From Ectocarpus siliculosus (taxonomy: Eukaryota > Sar > Phaeophyceae > Ectocarpales > Ectocarpaceae), in assembly GCA_000310025.1 (NCBI GenBank), contig FN649742.1, positions 1,958,045 through 2,022,044 on the forward strand: a DNA stretch of 64,000 bases, written 5' to 3'. Below, piece by piece: positions 33,817 through 44,901 of this stretch. Position numbers and translations under genes: made by a program. The stretch's first letter is position 1. Each line of letters begins with the position of its first letter. A model generated the notes under the pieces. The model did not search any database. It was not told the DNA's origin and worked only from the letters and a program-made list of their open reading frames with translations.

Positions 33817-35313
33817 ATGCCATCTTCGCCCATCGTGTGCCGGCTACGACGACAAGTGGCCCGTCAGATAGACCTGCTTTCCTCCGCCACGGCATCTCCA
33901 ACCATCACCACCACCACCATCGCCACTACAGAGAGGGGAGAAGGGAGTGGCGTACCAATGGCGAGGAGGGGGGTTGGCGAAAAGCGCGTCGTTGCCGCCA
34001 CCGCTTCGCTCCATGGGCACAAGGGCGCGAGCAACAGCCAAAGTCTCCGAACGAAAATGAAGGAAACGCTGCACGGCAGCCGGAACAAGAGAAGCGACGT
34101 TGGCGGCGTTTCTTCTGTTCTGCCGGCAGACGGTGGACAGCGAGGTCATCGTGAATCGTTGGCAGGCCGTTGGGCTAACAGCAGTCGTGCTCCGCTCCGG
34201 AGATCGAAGCCGGATGCGGGGAAGGTATTGGGTAGCACTGCTTTAACTCGAAGGACACGTGGGAGAGAGGAGAGGCAACCGAAGACGACGATGCATCGCG
34301 ACGAATCAGGGGACACGACGAGTGACGATAGCTCCAGTGACAGTATCTGGCGCGGCGCCAGCGGTACCAGCGGCCACGTAGACGACGACAAGTCAAAGCT
34401 CCCCCATCCCTTTGAATTCGGGAACGATAAGTCCTCTAGCCCCTCAAATACCGCAGAGGACATCGAGGTGAGAAAGACAACGACAAAGAACCTTCAACAA
34501 GCAAACACCACCGCTAGAGACCCGGCGCCAGCAACACCGGGGAAGAGCCGTGTTGGGGTGCTGTTTCCTCCAGTTTCGGCGCAACGCTGCGACGAAGAAG
34601 GAAACCACGCCTGCACCACCTCGTCTTGCTCTGTCGGAACCGGCCCTCGAGCAAGAGTGGTTCGTTTTTTGCTGGACGACGAGGGAGAGAAAGACGAGAG
34701 ATCAGAGGGGATCGGCGGGAACGATCCCGAGCTCCTCTCGGTCAGAGAACCAGTCAGTGGCGGGTCACGGACCCAGAAGCAGCTGGCAGAGAGAAGCAGG
34801 TCTTTCGAAGCAACCGTTGGTGGGAAAGTCGAGGAAACCGACGACGAAACTCCCGAGAAATCTCAAGGCTGGACGTGTTCCGTTTGCCTCCAGACGAACC
34901 ATGAGATCGACGGTGCACAAGGTTGCCCCAACTGCGGGAGGCGGCGGGAGCGGCGGAGACCGGATAAAAGTTGCCGAGCAGAATTGTCAATGGCAACAAC
35001 AGGCAAGGAGGCTGCCGGTAACACGAGACATCCCCAAGCGCGATCATACCAGCAGGGGGACAAGGGATGTGGGGGAGGGGGAAGACATCGCAACGTGCTA
35101 CGGTCCCCGAAAGAGTATAATGCAGGCCGTGTGGATTCCCTTGTGCAGGATGAATCAGACAACCATAGGCAAATTACCACCGGAAGAGAACACCGTGGTT
35201 CGTACGACATTTCATCTTTTGCGAGAATGAAGCAGGCCACCCAGCCCGTGGTGAAAGCGAGGCTCGGTCTGACACGTGAAATACAGTCCCTCCTTTCGGC
35301 GATACGGAGGTAG
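33817..35313 (+). CDS. disordered protein with one RanBP2-type zinc finger
   Basis: A single open frame of 498 residues from an ATG at 33817. Residues 1-345 are rich in Ser, Thr, Arg and Asp/Glu without hydrophobic segments (for example DESGDTTSDDSSSDSIWRG). At about 351-376 lies W-T-C-x2-C, then LQTNHE and C-x2-C (CPNCGRR), the spacing of a RanBP2-type finger with the conserved Trp and Asn. Such fingers bind ubiquitin, Ran-GDP or single-stranded RNA in different proteins, so no partner can be named. The C-terminal 120 residues are again polar, with a mildly helical end (GLTREIQSLLSAIRR). It may be a complete intronless gene or the last exon of a gene reaching upstream. Confidence 0.6.
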   Translation: MPSSPIVCRLRRQVARQIDLLSSATASPTITTTTIATTERGEGSGVPMARRGVGEKRVVAATASLHGHKGASNSQSLRTKMKETLHGSRNKRSDVGGVSSVLPADGGQRGHRESLAGRWANSSRAPLRRSKPDAGKVLGSTALTRRTRGREERQPKTTMHRDESGDTTSDDSSSDSIWRGASGTSGHVDDDKSKLPHPFEFGNDKSSSPSNTAEDIEVRKTTTKNLQQANTTARDPAPATPGKSRVGVLFPPVSAQRCDEEGNHACTTSSCSVGTGPRARVVRFLLDDEGEKDERSEGIGGNDPELLSVREPVSGGSRTQKQLAERSRSFEATVGGKVEETDDETPEKSQGWTCSVCLQTNHEIDGAQGCPNCGRRRERRRPDKSCRAELSMATTGKEAAGNTRHPQARSYQQGDKGCGGGGRHRNVLRSPKEYNAGRVDSLVQDESDNHRQITTGREHRGSYDISSFARMKQATQPVVKARLGLTREIQSLLSAIRR

Positions 35314-36248
35314 CGTGGGACTTCAACCCAGAAAAAGAGTTGCTAGCAAGTTCTTTCGTGGTTCTATGGCTTTTGACTTTAACGTTGGGTCAGAAAACAA
35401 ATTTCTTTACAGCTGCCTTCCGCATGGGAAGAAACCATATCGGGCCGTGATGTGAGTGATGTTGGGCCGCGTGGTGGTGGTGTGATGGTTTACGATCCGG
35501 ACGTCTCCGTGAAAATGCGCGCGAGTGGGTTCTTACGGTAGCGTAGAAGCGAGGGCAGAAGGTTGACAGAAGCACGTTCCGAGGACCAGGGGGGTGTAAA
35601 TGCCCACACCCTTTCCTAGCAGGTCTGCAGATCACATTCCAAGCGCGCTGTCCACTGAATGCTACGCAGGCCACAACACGGTTGTGGACTTTGAAACTCG
35701 ACAGGGTGTGCTAACCATGAAAGAAATAGATCGTAAATATATCACCGCGCGCCTTTGCATCGTTCTCAGAACCAACCAACGCGGACGACGTCTTCAACGT
35801 GGTGAGCAAATTGCTATTGATTTTTCGTTTGCATCACCCAAGCAACAGACGTTTCTACACCCCCCCGCCGTCTCTCGAGAAAAAAACGCGACAGCTTTCA
35901 AATCTTCTCACTTGCAACGCGGAAGTACCCGAGTAACAAATAGCTCAAAATAGGAATAGCGTTCTCCTCTATATAAACAACAAGCGTAACTCTTGCCGCG
36001 CGTGAGAGGGTTTACACCTATAGCTTGCTCCCGTGGCACAGTGGAAATGCCAGATTCTCCCTCCTGCTCACAATACAGATAAGTGTACATTCGCAAATAG
36101 AATGATAATACCAACGACCCGTCGTTGCCCTCGCGCCGACAACGACTTTCAATATTTTTCGAGCCAGACGTCACACGCTGCGATGCAACCAAAACCTTCT
36201 CAGCTGGCCCAAGCACGCGCAGAGTTGGTCTACTGTCTACAACGCGGA
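35314..36248. other. convergent region between the zinc-finger and tail-anchored protein genes
   Basis: Both neighbours end toward this 935-base stretch, so it should contain two 3' untranslated regions. Open frames here overlap on both strands and lack coding character. Nothing else was seen. Confidence 0.5.
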
Positions 36249-37699
36249 CTATTCGCTGCCGCCTGTGCGCACCGCGAACAGGATTGCTACCAATACCAGA
36301 GCAAGAACGGCCGCCAATGGCCAAACGGACGACCCCATATCCCCGCCCCGCGCTCCGCCGGTCTTGGTGCTGAATTCTGGTTTGATTGATGGTAGGAAGC
36401 ATCGCCGTTTGAGGGCAGGATTATAACAAGTCAGAACCAAGGCGGTTGCTAGGCTGTTCAACACCACACGTCCTTCAAGACTCTGATCGATGTGGCTAGA
36501 TGGACCTTCCACGTGAAGTATCCCTCAAAAGGCATAATCGCAGACGAGGTTGGGCCATCGTGCTTCTTAACAAAAGCTCATGTCCGGGTTTCGAATTTCC
36601 CCGTGAGCATTTTATCCTTCGAGGATTTATTTGCTCCCATGTTTATGGGAAAAGTCATGGACTTCGCAAAATATGCCGATGAATCTCTTGTTGTACATGG
36701 TATACCGATCACGGATCGGCCGATCATGGATCGGGCAAGACAGCACTGATCACATGGATGGCAACCCTGGGGGGACGTGTTCGTGGCTTGAAAGAAAGCT
36801 TCACAGACTCGGGCATGAACTTTTGTTAAGAAGCACGATGACCACTAGACTACTACATATTGTAGTCAGCGCTGACTAGTAGTCGAGCGGTCATCGTGCT
36901 TCTTAACACCAACCAAATGGAGAACGGTATTGTCTGCCGTTAAGTATACCCACCTTTGATATTAGACATGCACATCCATTGAAGAAGGATACCGTACACC
37001 TTCCAACAGCGGTTCAAAACGTACCTGAGTGAGGAACTCCGCCCAATACTCCGTCTACATCATCAGTAATTTCACCGTTGGTACATTCGTCAAGTCTAAG
37101 GCGACATCCGCGGACGCGGCACAACGTTCGATGAAAGTGTATGGCGTTGGTGGTGGTGCAAGTATGGAAGCCGCTCGGGTGACGTTGTCCGTTGTTGTCA
37201 GAATTTTTAGAATCAGCAGTAGAACTCTTTCGATCTCTGCGCAGTACATTGTGGCGTACTCGGTCTAACTCAAGTGGACGTTGTCCGTGGCCACAGGCTA
37301 CCAACCCCAACACACTTTCGGAAAGTCATAAATAATCAAAAGGACCCATCTAACTAGTGTAGACTACGGTCTCTACTGTACCGCGATTGATTGTGATGAG
37401 AAATTGTTTGTCCCAAGGGTGTAGACGACATACAATCGTAGTGCGTATTCCGGCCTGGTTCGAACCTTACATGTCCGTAACCACAAACATGCCCCCTTCT
37501 ACACGAAGAGTCAGAACTTCTCCGAGCAACCTCCATTATTATGCAAGTCGCTGTATCGGGTTGCGGACACACCTGCCGTGTTCTTCTTGATACCGTACCG
37601 GGCTCGAAGCTGTGGTGCGGTCAAAGAATCATCCTTTAGATCTCCTCCCATGTGATACCGACGTCTGAGTTCGGACGCACTGCAGCCATCGTCCCCCAT
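36249..37699 (-). CDS. small tail-anchored membrane protein, 84 residues, two exons
   Basis: Exon 1 is 37699-37573 (ATG to a GTGTGTCC donor) and exon 2 is 36376-36249 (CCAG acceptor to TAG); both are phase 1 at the junction and sum to 85 codons. The product is a soluble head with two related motifs, SASELRRRYHMGGDLKDD and SLTAPQLRARYGI, then a short linker (FSTKTGG), then one hydrophobic helix (VWPLAAVLALVLVAILFAV) ending with RTGGSE. One C-terminal helix and no signal peptide is the layout of post-translationally inserted tail-anchored proteins, probably of the ER or mitochondrial outer membrane. I do not recognise the family. The paired L-R-x-R-Y motif recalls other tiny tail-anchored proteins with repeated basic motifs, but that is only a resemblance. 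The 1.2 kb intron contains a foldback repeat. Confidence 0.6.
36558..36907. repeat. foldback with three copies of one 16-base core
   Basis: GTTAAGAAGCACGATGACC at 36826-36844 is the reverse complement of GGTCATCGTGCTTCTTAAC at 36889-36907, giving a 19-base-pair stem with further partial pairing of TAGACTACT-like bases inside. A third copy, CATCGTGCTTCTTAACAAAAG followed by CTCATGTCCG, lies at about 36560 and is inverted relative to the left arm over roughly 34 bases. The whole sits in the intron of the tail-anchored protein gene. It is probably a short MITE-like element or a hairpin duplication. Confidence 0.75.
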
Positions 37700-40265
37700 A
37701 CCTCTTGACTGAATTCTCGATCCCTTTGCCAACAATTGGTGTAGCTTGGAGCCTTGACAGGAGGGTGTGCTAAGAGATATACGGGCACGAAGGGAGGTAT
37801 CTGGGTGCGGCGCAACATGTGTCGGTTGGGAGAAAACCGTTTCGATCCGGGACAAGTACATATGTGCAGCATGAGCGCGCTGGCATGTGGTTCGAATCAC
37901 TGCCAGTCACACAAAGAATGAATGTCTACAGTTTGTTGTCGTGTGGGTGGTGTAAGACGAGCAAAGTGTAGCACACGTGCTGTAGGAAGGCCTCTGTTCG
38001 AATAACCTCGGTCTGTTGGAGTTGTGAGCAATTCTGAAGCATCCGCCAGGTCGCGGGCAAGGCACCGTGCGTGGTCGTGGGCCGAGCTCTGCCATCGCAG
38101 GGGATTGCGATCGAGGATGGCGATGACTACTCAACAGAATAGCAGAGCGGACCTAGTCTCCAACAGGTATGCAAGGGAGGGTGAGCTAGGTGCCTTGTAG
38201 CTTTTTGGTTGATGCGTCGGTCGCACGGTTCCGACAGGCAATCGCTCCCACTGTGACGGCCCAGGGCAGAATGGCGTGTCTTCTTCGGTTATCTGTTGTG
38301 AGAAATTTCATCGAGGCGCTGTAGGCCTACAAGACTATGGAATTATTGTTGTATTTGAAACCAGCGCAAGCGTCGAGAGCTACGTGAAACATTAGGGACA
38401 ACTCACTATAAGACTAGTCTACACAACGCGAGTGATCGATATGGTGAGTGGAAAGTCTTCTTTGTCCAAAGCTGCAGAGGACAGGTATACATAACAATCA
38501 AGAACAACACTATTTCGAGTAACGGTGGTCGACGTCGTTGCCCGGTGGGGTCACTTGTTTCGCGCGGCCGTGGCAGCCTGGGTGGAGAGTACCTGCCCGC
38601 CGCGACAAAGTCCAAGTCGTCCGACATACTGAAGATGAGAAGAACGCTCATGGATAGCTACAACGAAACCGTGCGGAGTGCTCCTAAGGTGCAGCAACGA
38701 CACTTATTTGCACTAGTAGCAGTTTATGAAAACCTTTCATGTCATAAGCACATCCTTTGTACTTCCAGGAAAGCCACCATGTTGAAAATGACGACAACAC
38801 CAGGTATAATGTAGTGCTAACATTGGCACGGACTGCGAGGGACGGTGAAATAATTGAGACGGCGAATACTACACATACGTAGTAGACGTTCGAACAATAA
38901 ATTCCCTCTCTTATTTGTGGATAGAGATTACAGTTCGTTGTGTTCTTGGAGGAAAAAAAAAATGAACAAAAATGCATTGTCTAGACTACATAGTGTGTTC
39001 CAGGTTCCAGGTACACCCACCTGGGTCATGTCAACGGAAAACTCCATCGAACGCCGAAAATACAGACTCGAAAATTGATTTGACATTGCCGGCTATTGCC
39101 ACCGCGGGTTTTCGGACCACAGTTAGTTTCGTGGGTCAGTTATCTGATCATATTGTTGGTGTGTTGTGGCCATTGTTGTTGTCACCTTCATAACTCAAAT
39201 CGTTCCGATCTCTACTCGATCTATTCAAACAGCCGTACTCCACTAACGCGTACGCCTTGGTGGTCACAGGCTACAGCAGTAGCTACCCAAAGAGATCACA
39301 TACTATGCTTATGAACTATCCCAAAAAGAAGCAAAAGGACCCAGAAAACCAACCCAAACAACCGCCAGACAGACTTCGAAGCCGGACAAAGGAAATCGAC
39401 AGATAAAAAAAGACCGCTCCCACCGGACACGATACATCTATCACCACAAATTGGCGGCAATACTTTCACGGCTCGACACGTACATCCATCACCGCAGATT
39501 GGCGGGAATACTCTCACGATTTTCACATGCTAAACCGACACACGTTGCACGGTTTCCGTTCAGATTGGCTTTGGCACGGCCGGCCGGCCGCCCCTGCAGG
39601 ATGGGGGAGCCGAAGCACCGGGACCCGGGGCGTACCAACTCAAATCCACCATGTAAGCAAAGAAGCTCTTGCGAGAAGCTCCCTCTATAGCTGCCGTGTT
39701 TTGACACAGGGGCGACAGTGATTCCCAGAAGCCCGCTATCTCAGCCAGTGAAGAGGGTGCCGGCCGTTGTCGAGCGAGTGTTTGCTTTGGTAGAGACTCT
39801 ATATCACGGAGCCCTCGTCCAAAGCCGCTCACCCTTTTCGACTTTGTTGGTTCTCTTGCTGTCGTGGGAAGAAATTGAATAGGGAGGGAAGTCCAGATCT
39901 CGTTGAAACATCGGGGAGATTCTCTTTCAATATTGGCTAAGAGGAGAAGCACGGCCGACCCCAACCACGCCGAGCCAAGATGCACGCCCTTACGTGAGCA
40001 TTCGGTCGGAGTTGAGCCGCTTACAAACAAACACGAACAAAATGTCCCGATGCAATTGCTTGTGACAATGGACAAGGTACCCTCGTACGTTACACAAGGA
40101 CAACCGATATCTACAGGCCACTTTTCGGTTGTCATTCTCTGTCGAATATCATTCCTCCTGCACGGGACACCGGGATAACAATTAGTAGAAAGCCCTTGTC
40201 TGCCTTTCTCCTGTGGGAAAAAAAGACACACGTTTCGATCGTCGGTGTCGTCGTCGCATTTCCAG
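37700..40265. other. upstream region between divergent genes; 5' exons of the STPG gene not resolved
   Basis: This holds the upstream side of the minus-strand tail-anchored protein gene and, to the right, the missing start of the plus-strand STPG gene. A GC-rich patch at 38521-38680 is open on both strands (plus: SLGGEYLPAATKSKSSDIL; minus: from an ATG at 38627, MSDDLDFVAAGRYSPPRL) and is probably an exon of one of them. I cannot decide which. Confidence 0.35.
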
Positions 40266-43200
40266 GTTTGTTAACCCCAGCAGCATGATTCGATCTCCTC
40301 CAAGTTTCACAATGCGAGGGCGCGAAAAGTTCGGATCTCCTGACTTGAAAGTGAGAGGGGTGTACACATTTGATACTTGACCGTTTGCTTGTGGTGTATA
40401 TGTATGTCTCACTCTCCACCATCCACACTATTCGTGGATGGACGTATCTGTTGTGTTTCCAAACATCGCCACAGGAGGTCATCAGCAGCGTGTTTTTTGT
40501 GGAAGAATGTTGCGTAGAAAATCGTCACAGCAGTGGGGGGTGACCCTTGGCATCATGCGCTCATGGAAAACGAAATATAGCCAAAACATTACGCCCGCTG
40601 CTCTTGAAACGCGCGGGCAGGCGATCGATCGGACTTGCCAGCTGGAACCCGGACCAGGGCACTACAAGTTGGCCATCGTCAACCCTCAAGAAGAAAACGC
40701 CCCAAAGGTTCGGTGGGCGTCGTAACATGGTTTGAGAACGACGTGGCGAGGAGTGAAAGGTGGATGTCGGCATGCAGGGTGTGCATGCATTCTTCACCCT
40801 CGCCATACACGAACACATGTTGCGGTCTCGGTGGCAACCTTGGCTGACAGCGACCGTAGCCGGCATTCTGCGCCAACGCCTCTCCGCCCCGAAAACGTCT
40901 GCTTGGTCCATGGAGGAAACGAACTGCCTAGCACGCCCTACCGAGGACACAAAGGAGTCCTTTCGCAGAAAAATTGTCGAAACTACCTTGTCCCACGACA
41001 TGTGTCATCAGTTACGTTCTGTACCAACATCACACATCCATGTAATCGTTGTAATAACGGCCATGCTCTCGAGAAAGTGCAACAATGTATCGGGTGTAGG
41101 CGCTTACTGTGGTGTTGTAAAAGTATTCCGCAACTCGAAAAACCGAACCCAGACTTGGGGGCATCTTGGGGTGCCACGTAAACACCGTCCTCCCGGTTGG
41201 CTTCGTGTTGTGATGCTCGCGCGTTGCTATCCCCATGCTGCGTGCGGCCTCTCGCTGACTGCCCCGCCACACAGTATACATTCCCCAAAGATGCTGGCGC
41301 GATGATCAGAGAAAACGTTGTCCGTGCGCCTGGGCCCGGCCGGTACAACCTACATCCCGGAGTAGGAAAGCAGGTAAATCGTGAAAGATGCTTTCATTTT
41401 TAAGGGGTTTTCGTTGCGGGGTGTCTCTCTTTGGAAGCGGTGACAGGTGTGCGGGCGCGTGCACACACGCACGGATCTGTACGTGCGTATGACAGAGATA
41501 CAGAGCGGAACGGGAGAAGGGGTGCGGAAGGCGGTGGGGGGTGGCGGGGGGCATGTGAGAGGGACCGAGGCGGCGATGCGAGGACGCAGCGGGGTGGATT
41601 TCGGAGTTGGACGACGTTGCAGTGACAACCAAACTCGATTCTCCTAGTATACTCCTCAACAGTGACCGGGACGTTCTGTTGTTGCTTCTCATAGTTTGTC
41701 TTTTTAGCCCATCAAAAACGTAACGCGGCTGATGAATGCCGCGTGCTCTCTGATGACCCCGGGGAACAAAAGGTTTTATCGACGAAGCGGAGTCACAACG
41801 GAGTGGGCTTCGGCACGGGCAACCGGCCCGATTTGTTGGTTCAGAGCACCGCCGACGTGGGACCCGGAGAATACTCTATCCCGGGATCGACCGGTGAACG
41901 TCAGGTGACCCCCCATTATTCTTGATTTATTTCTGTCCTCCAAAAGGTGGGGCTACAGAGACATTTTCGTAGTTTCATCCCTCCTCGCTCATCCCATCAT
42001 ACCCCGCTCCAGTTGAGAGCCATGTCGGCATACGTCTCGAATTGTCCTTGGATCTGTTGGCACATAGACTAATGCTGCTCGGAAAGGACCGGCCCGGTAG
42101 GAAGGTTCTCTCCTTATTTTAACTGAGACTATCAAGCGCATGTTTTGGCAACAAAAGATGTTGGCGTGAGAGAGCGTATTGCAGGGAATCATAGCGTTTC
42201 TGAAAACTTGCGTACAGTGTGTACTGGGGTTTCTGGTTCAGGTCCAAGTGCGCTCTCTACCATACGTGAAACATAGCGAGGTGAGAATGCAAGGCACAGC
42301 AAGATTACCTATACACCAGTCTTCTGTAATGATCCTTTTATCAACCTTGAGATGTTGCCTCACTCCAACTTTTTCAACATGGGCTTCACCCTTTGCTTTA
42401 TAATAGTGTCCCCTACCCCTACTCTGCACCCCCCTTACCTATCTTTATCTTTCCTGTCTCTCCCTCCACCCACGACGCAAACCACCCTCAACAACCCCCA
42501 AAAGGTTGACTCGAGAAGGTGCAACAAAAGCGGTGCGAAATTCTCCAAGGCCGTTCGGATGGGAAAGCCCGGAAGTTTGGAAGATGTGGTAAGTACGCCG
42601 GTTTACCGTCCAAACCAAACGTAATTTCGAGCTACTTCTACCGCGATTGCCGGCCAGCCAATGAAATACGCCAGTTGTCACGGATCAGTGTGAAACAACT
42701 CCTTCCGATTGGTCCCGTGCAGCATGGGGACCGATCGGGGAGATCTGAACCACGCCGAAGTGGGATTGCAGTTTGCAGAAATGGCAATAGGACTACATAG
42801 AGATGAATGCACGCGAGCAGAAGTGGTACCTCCTTCACGCCACGATTATTGTAGGAAGTTCCAGCCGGAATGCGCGCACCCGAAATATGTACAGAAGCCA
42901 TTCTTCTTGGTTTCAAGAGGTAGGTTACTTGTCTCGTTCCTATCCACCCATGGTCCACTTCCGTTCAAACTCATGGTCGGTCAATGCTATTAGCAACAAT
43001 CATCGATACACACCAACAACTAGGTGAGATCATGACCACTCCCTCCTTCCCTCCGTCTCTCTCCATCCCTGCTTTACTGTGCCTCCTATTTTTCTCGTGC
43101 ACCAACGAAAACCTGCCTTGCGTTTCCTTCTTGTTCCAACACACCAAACAGGCGCCAGGGCCGGGAAACTATCGCCTCCCCCCAGGAATTTGCGGGCAGG

Positions 43201-43280
43201 GTGCAGCGTCGCCGTACCCGTCGGCCCCCGCCGCCACTTTGAGCGGGCGGGAGAAGTTTGGCTCCCCTTTTGGGTGGTGA
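40266..43280 (+). CDS. SHIPPO/STPG (sperm-tail PG-rich repeat) axonemal protein, 5' end unresolved
   Basis: Six exons in consistent phase: 40266-40350, 40486-40707, 41275-41373, 41788-41904, 42505-42588 and 43152-43280 (TGA), 244 residues in all. The family hallmark P-G-P-G-x-Y recurs: EPGPGHYKL, APGPGRYNL, VGPGEYSIPG and APGPGNYRLPPG. The companion half-repeats are SFTMRGREKFGSP, NGVGFGTGNRPDL, GAKFSKAV and GREKFGSPFGW at the C terminus. STPG/ODF3 (CIMAP) proteins lie along or inside axonemal microtubules of cilia and flagella, and that location is inferred here. The acceptor at 40485/40488 is a CAGCAG tandem, so two products differing by one residue are possible. The acceptor of the 41788 exon could instead be at 41773. 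Upstream exons must exist because the first one listed starts in mid-codon. Confidence 0.82.
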
Positions 43281-44901
43281 CACTGACTGCACCATGACTC
43301 GCCACACGGAAGCGTTGCAGACCCACGTCGTTAAAGTGTACATATTCAAGTAGAGTAGTTGTTGTGTGTGCAGGGGTCCTTGAAGGACCGGGTTGACGTT
43401 CGCACGAGGTGTGATGGGGTCACGAAACGTAATTAGGCGATCGACAATGACTGCTATCTGGGCTGACCTCTCGAACGCCATTGAGTGAAACCCAGGTGAG
43501 GGCGTCATTCTTGCAACTCTGCAGACTGGGACACGGGAACAAGAGGAGGGGTTTGGTCGGGACACAAGGGGCTCGCTCTTCCTGCCGTATGCGCCACTAG
43601 ATTCGTGCGGTGGTTGTCGAAGGCTACCCCGATAAATAATACCATGTGATTTCGGCGTGTCATGAGAGAAATGGTTGATTCGTTTCCTGCACGCCTGATT
43701 GTCCTTGAGTAGCACAAGAACGGGGCGTCTCTGGTGCTGAAGGCTGGCCTTTGTAACTTAGTGTTTTTTCCTGCTTCCTTCAAGTATTTAGTGTTACGTT
43801 GTCTTTTATTCGAAGGGGCCAGCACTTTTCGTGGTTCTCTTTGTTGGTTGTGATTGAAACTCTGCTGGATCTTGCGAAGGGCAATTCCCACACATACATG
43901 ATCAGTCCAACAGAAAACTTGCTTGTGACGTCCGAATTGTACAACGAGCTCGGAGGAAACGCCGTAAATCACACTCTTTCTTCAGTACCAGTGCTCTTGC
44001 AACGCCACTGTTGTGCCGGGTTTCATAGCTGAAATGCCGACGGCCAGCCACGCACGTATACAAAACTTGCGTAGGCAACGTACACACGCACCATCTTAAA
44101 TAAGAAATCAAATTGTCAAAATGTACGTTTTGACGCGTTTCGTGGTGCTCAGAGTCGAAAATAAAAACGGTAACGGTAATATTTCATAGCACCTCTTTCA
44201 GACACCCACGGACGAATGCTTCTACCTCAAGATTCGGAACCGACCAGCTCGTTGGCACTCATGTGTAGCCAGAGTGAAGCCGCGTGTTGGCAAAATGACA
44301 AACACACACCAACCCCTCTCTCCCACTGTCCAGGCTGTCGCTCGCCTCAGAATTCGAAACACCACCCCGCTCAACGGCAGCATGCCATTGTATACATCAT
44401 TTTGCAACAAATGTCACGTCGCCTTACGATTCCGACACTCGTTTTTGTCGAAGCTCTCCACAATACGCGAGTGGGTGCACAAAGAGGAACACCAAGCCTA
44501 ACACAAATCACGACACCGACGACAAGCACGACAACGACCCGCCTCGCACCCTCAATGTTTTTCACATTTTGGGTCAGCCTAGCTTCAAACCCCACCCGTC
44601 ACAGCTAGACCCCACGAGGTAACGTACAATGAATGTACGAAGTACAATTTAGTGGCTTGTCGAGCATCTCGTCGCGGTCGTTACTGACGCAATCAGCAAC
44701 ACGACACATGCCCGGTGACATGCTTGAAAACAGAAACGCGACTTCAACCCCGACATATTTTGTCCCTCAGAGAAACAACCGCAAGAAATAACACAAACTA
44801 CCAGTTCATCTGACGTACGCAGGGCAACACGGGCTGCTGTATCTCGCGCAATAAACGCACAGCTTTACTGTGATCACCTCCTCTCCTTCCTCCACGTCTG
44901 A
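43281..44901. other. region without a recognised gene
   Basis: Downstream of the STPG gene and before the retroelement fossil. A plus-strand stretch after a CTCTTTCAG acceptor at 44203 is open for about 100 codons (TPTDECFYLKIRNRP), but it has no family match and poor codon bias. Nothing else is supported. Confidence 0.4.

Noticed and set aside
33742-33835. tRNA-like sequence on the minus strand (GGTTTGATTCC box-B-like, TGGGCGAAGATGG box-A-like)
   Set aside because: No acceptor stem closes around the T-arm-like part and no anticodon arm forms. It may be an old tRNA-derived SINE fragment but is not a tRNA gene.
38521-38680. possible minus-strand start exon from an ATG at 38627, or a plus-strand STPG exon
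   Set aside because: Both strands are equally open and no donor or acceptor decides, so no gene model was built on it.
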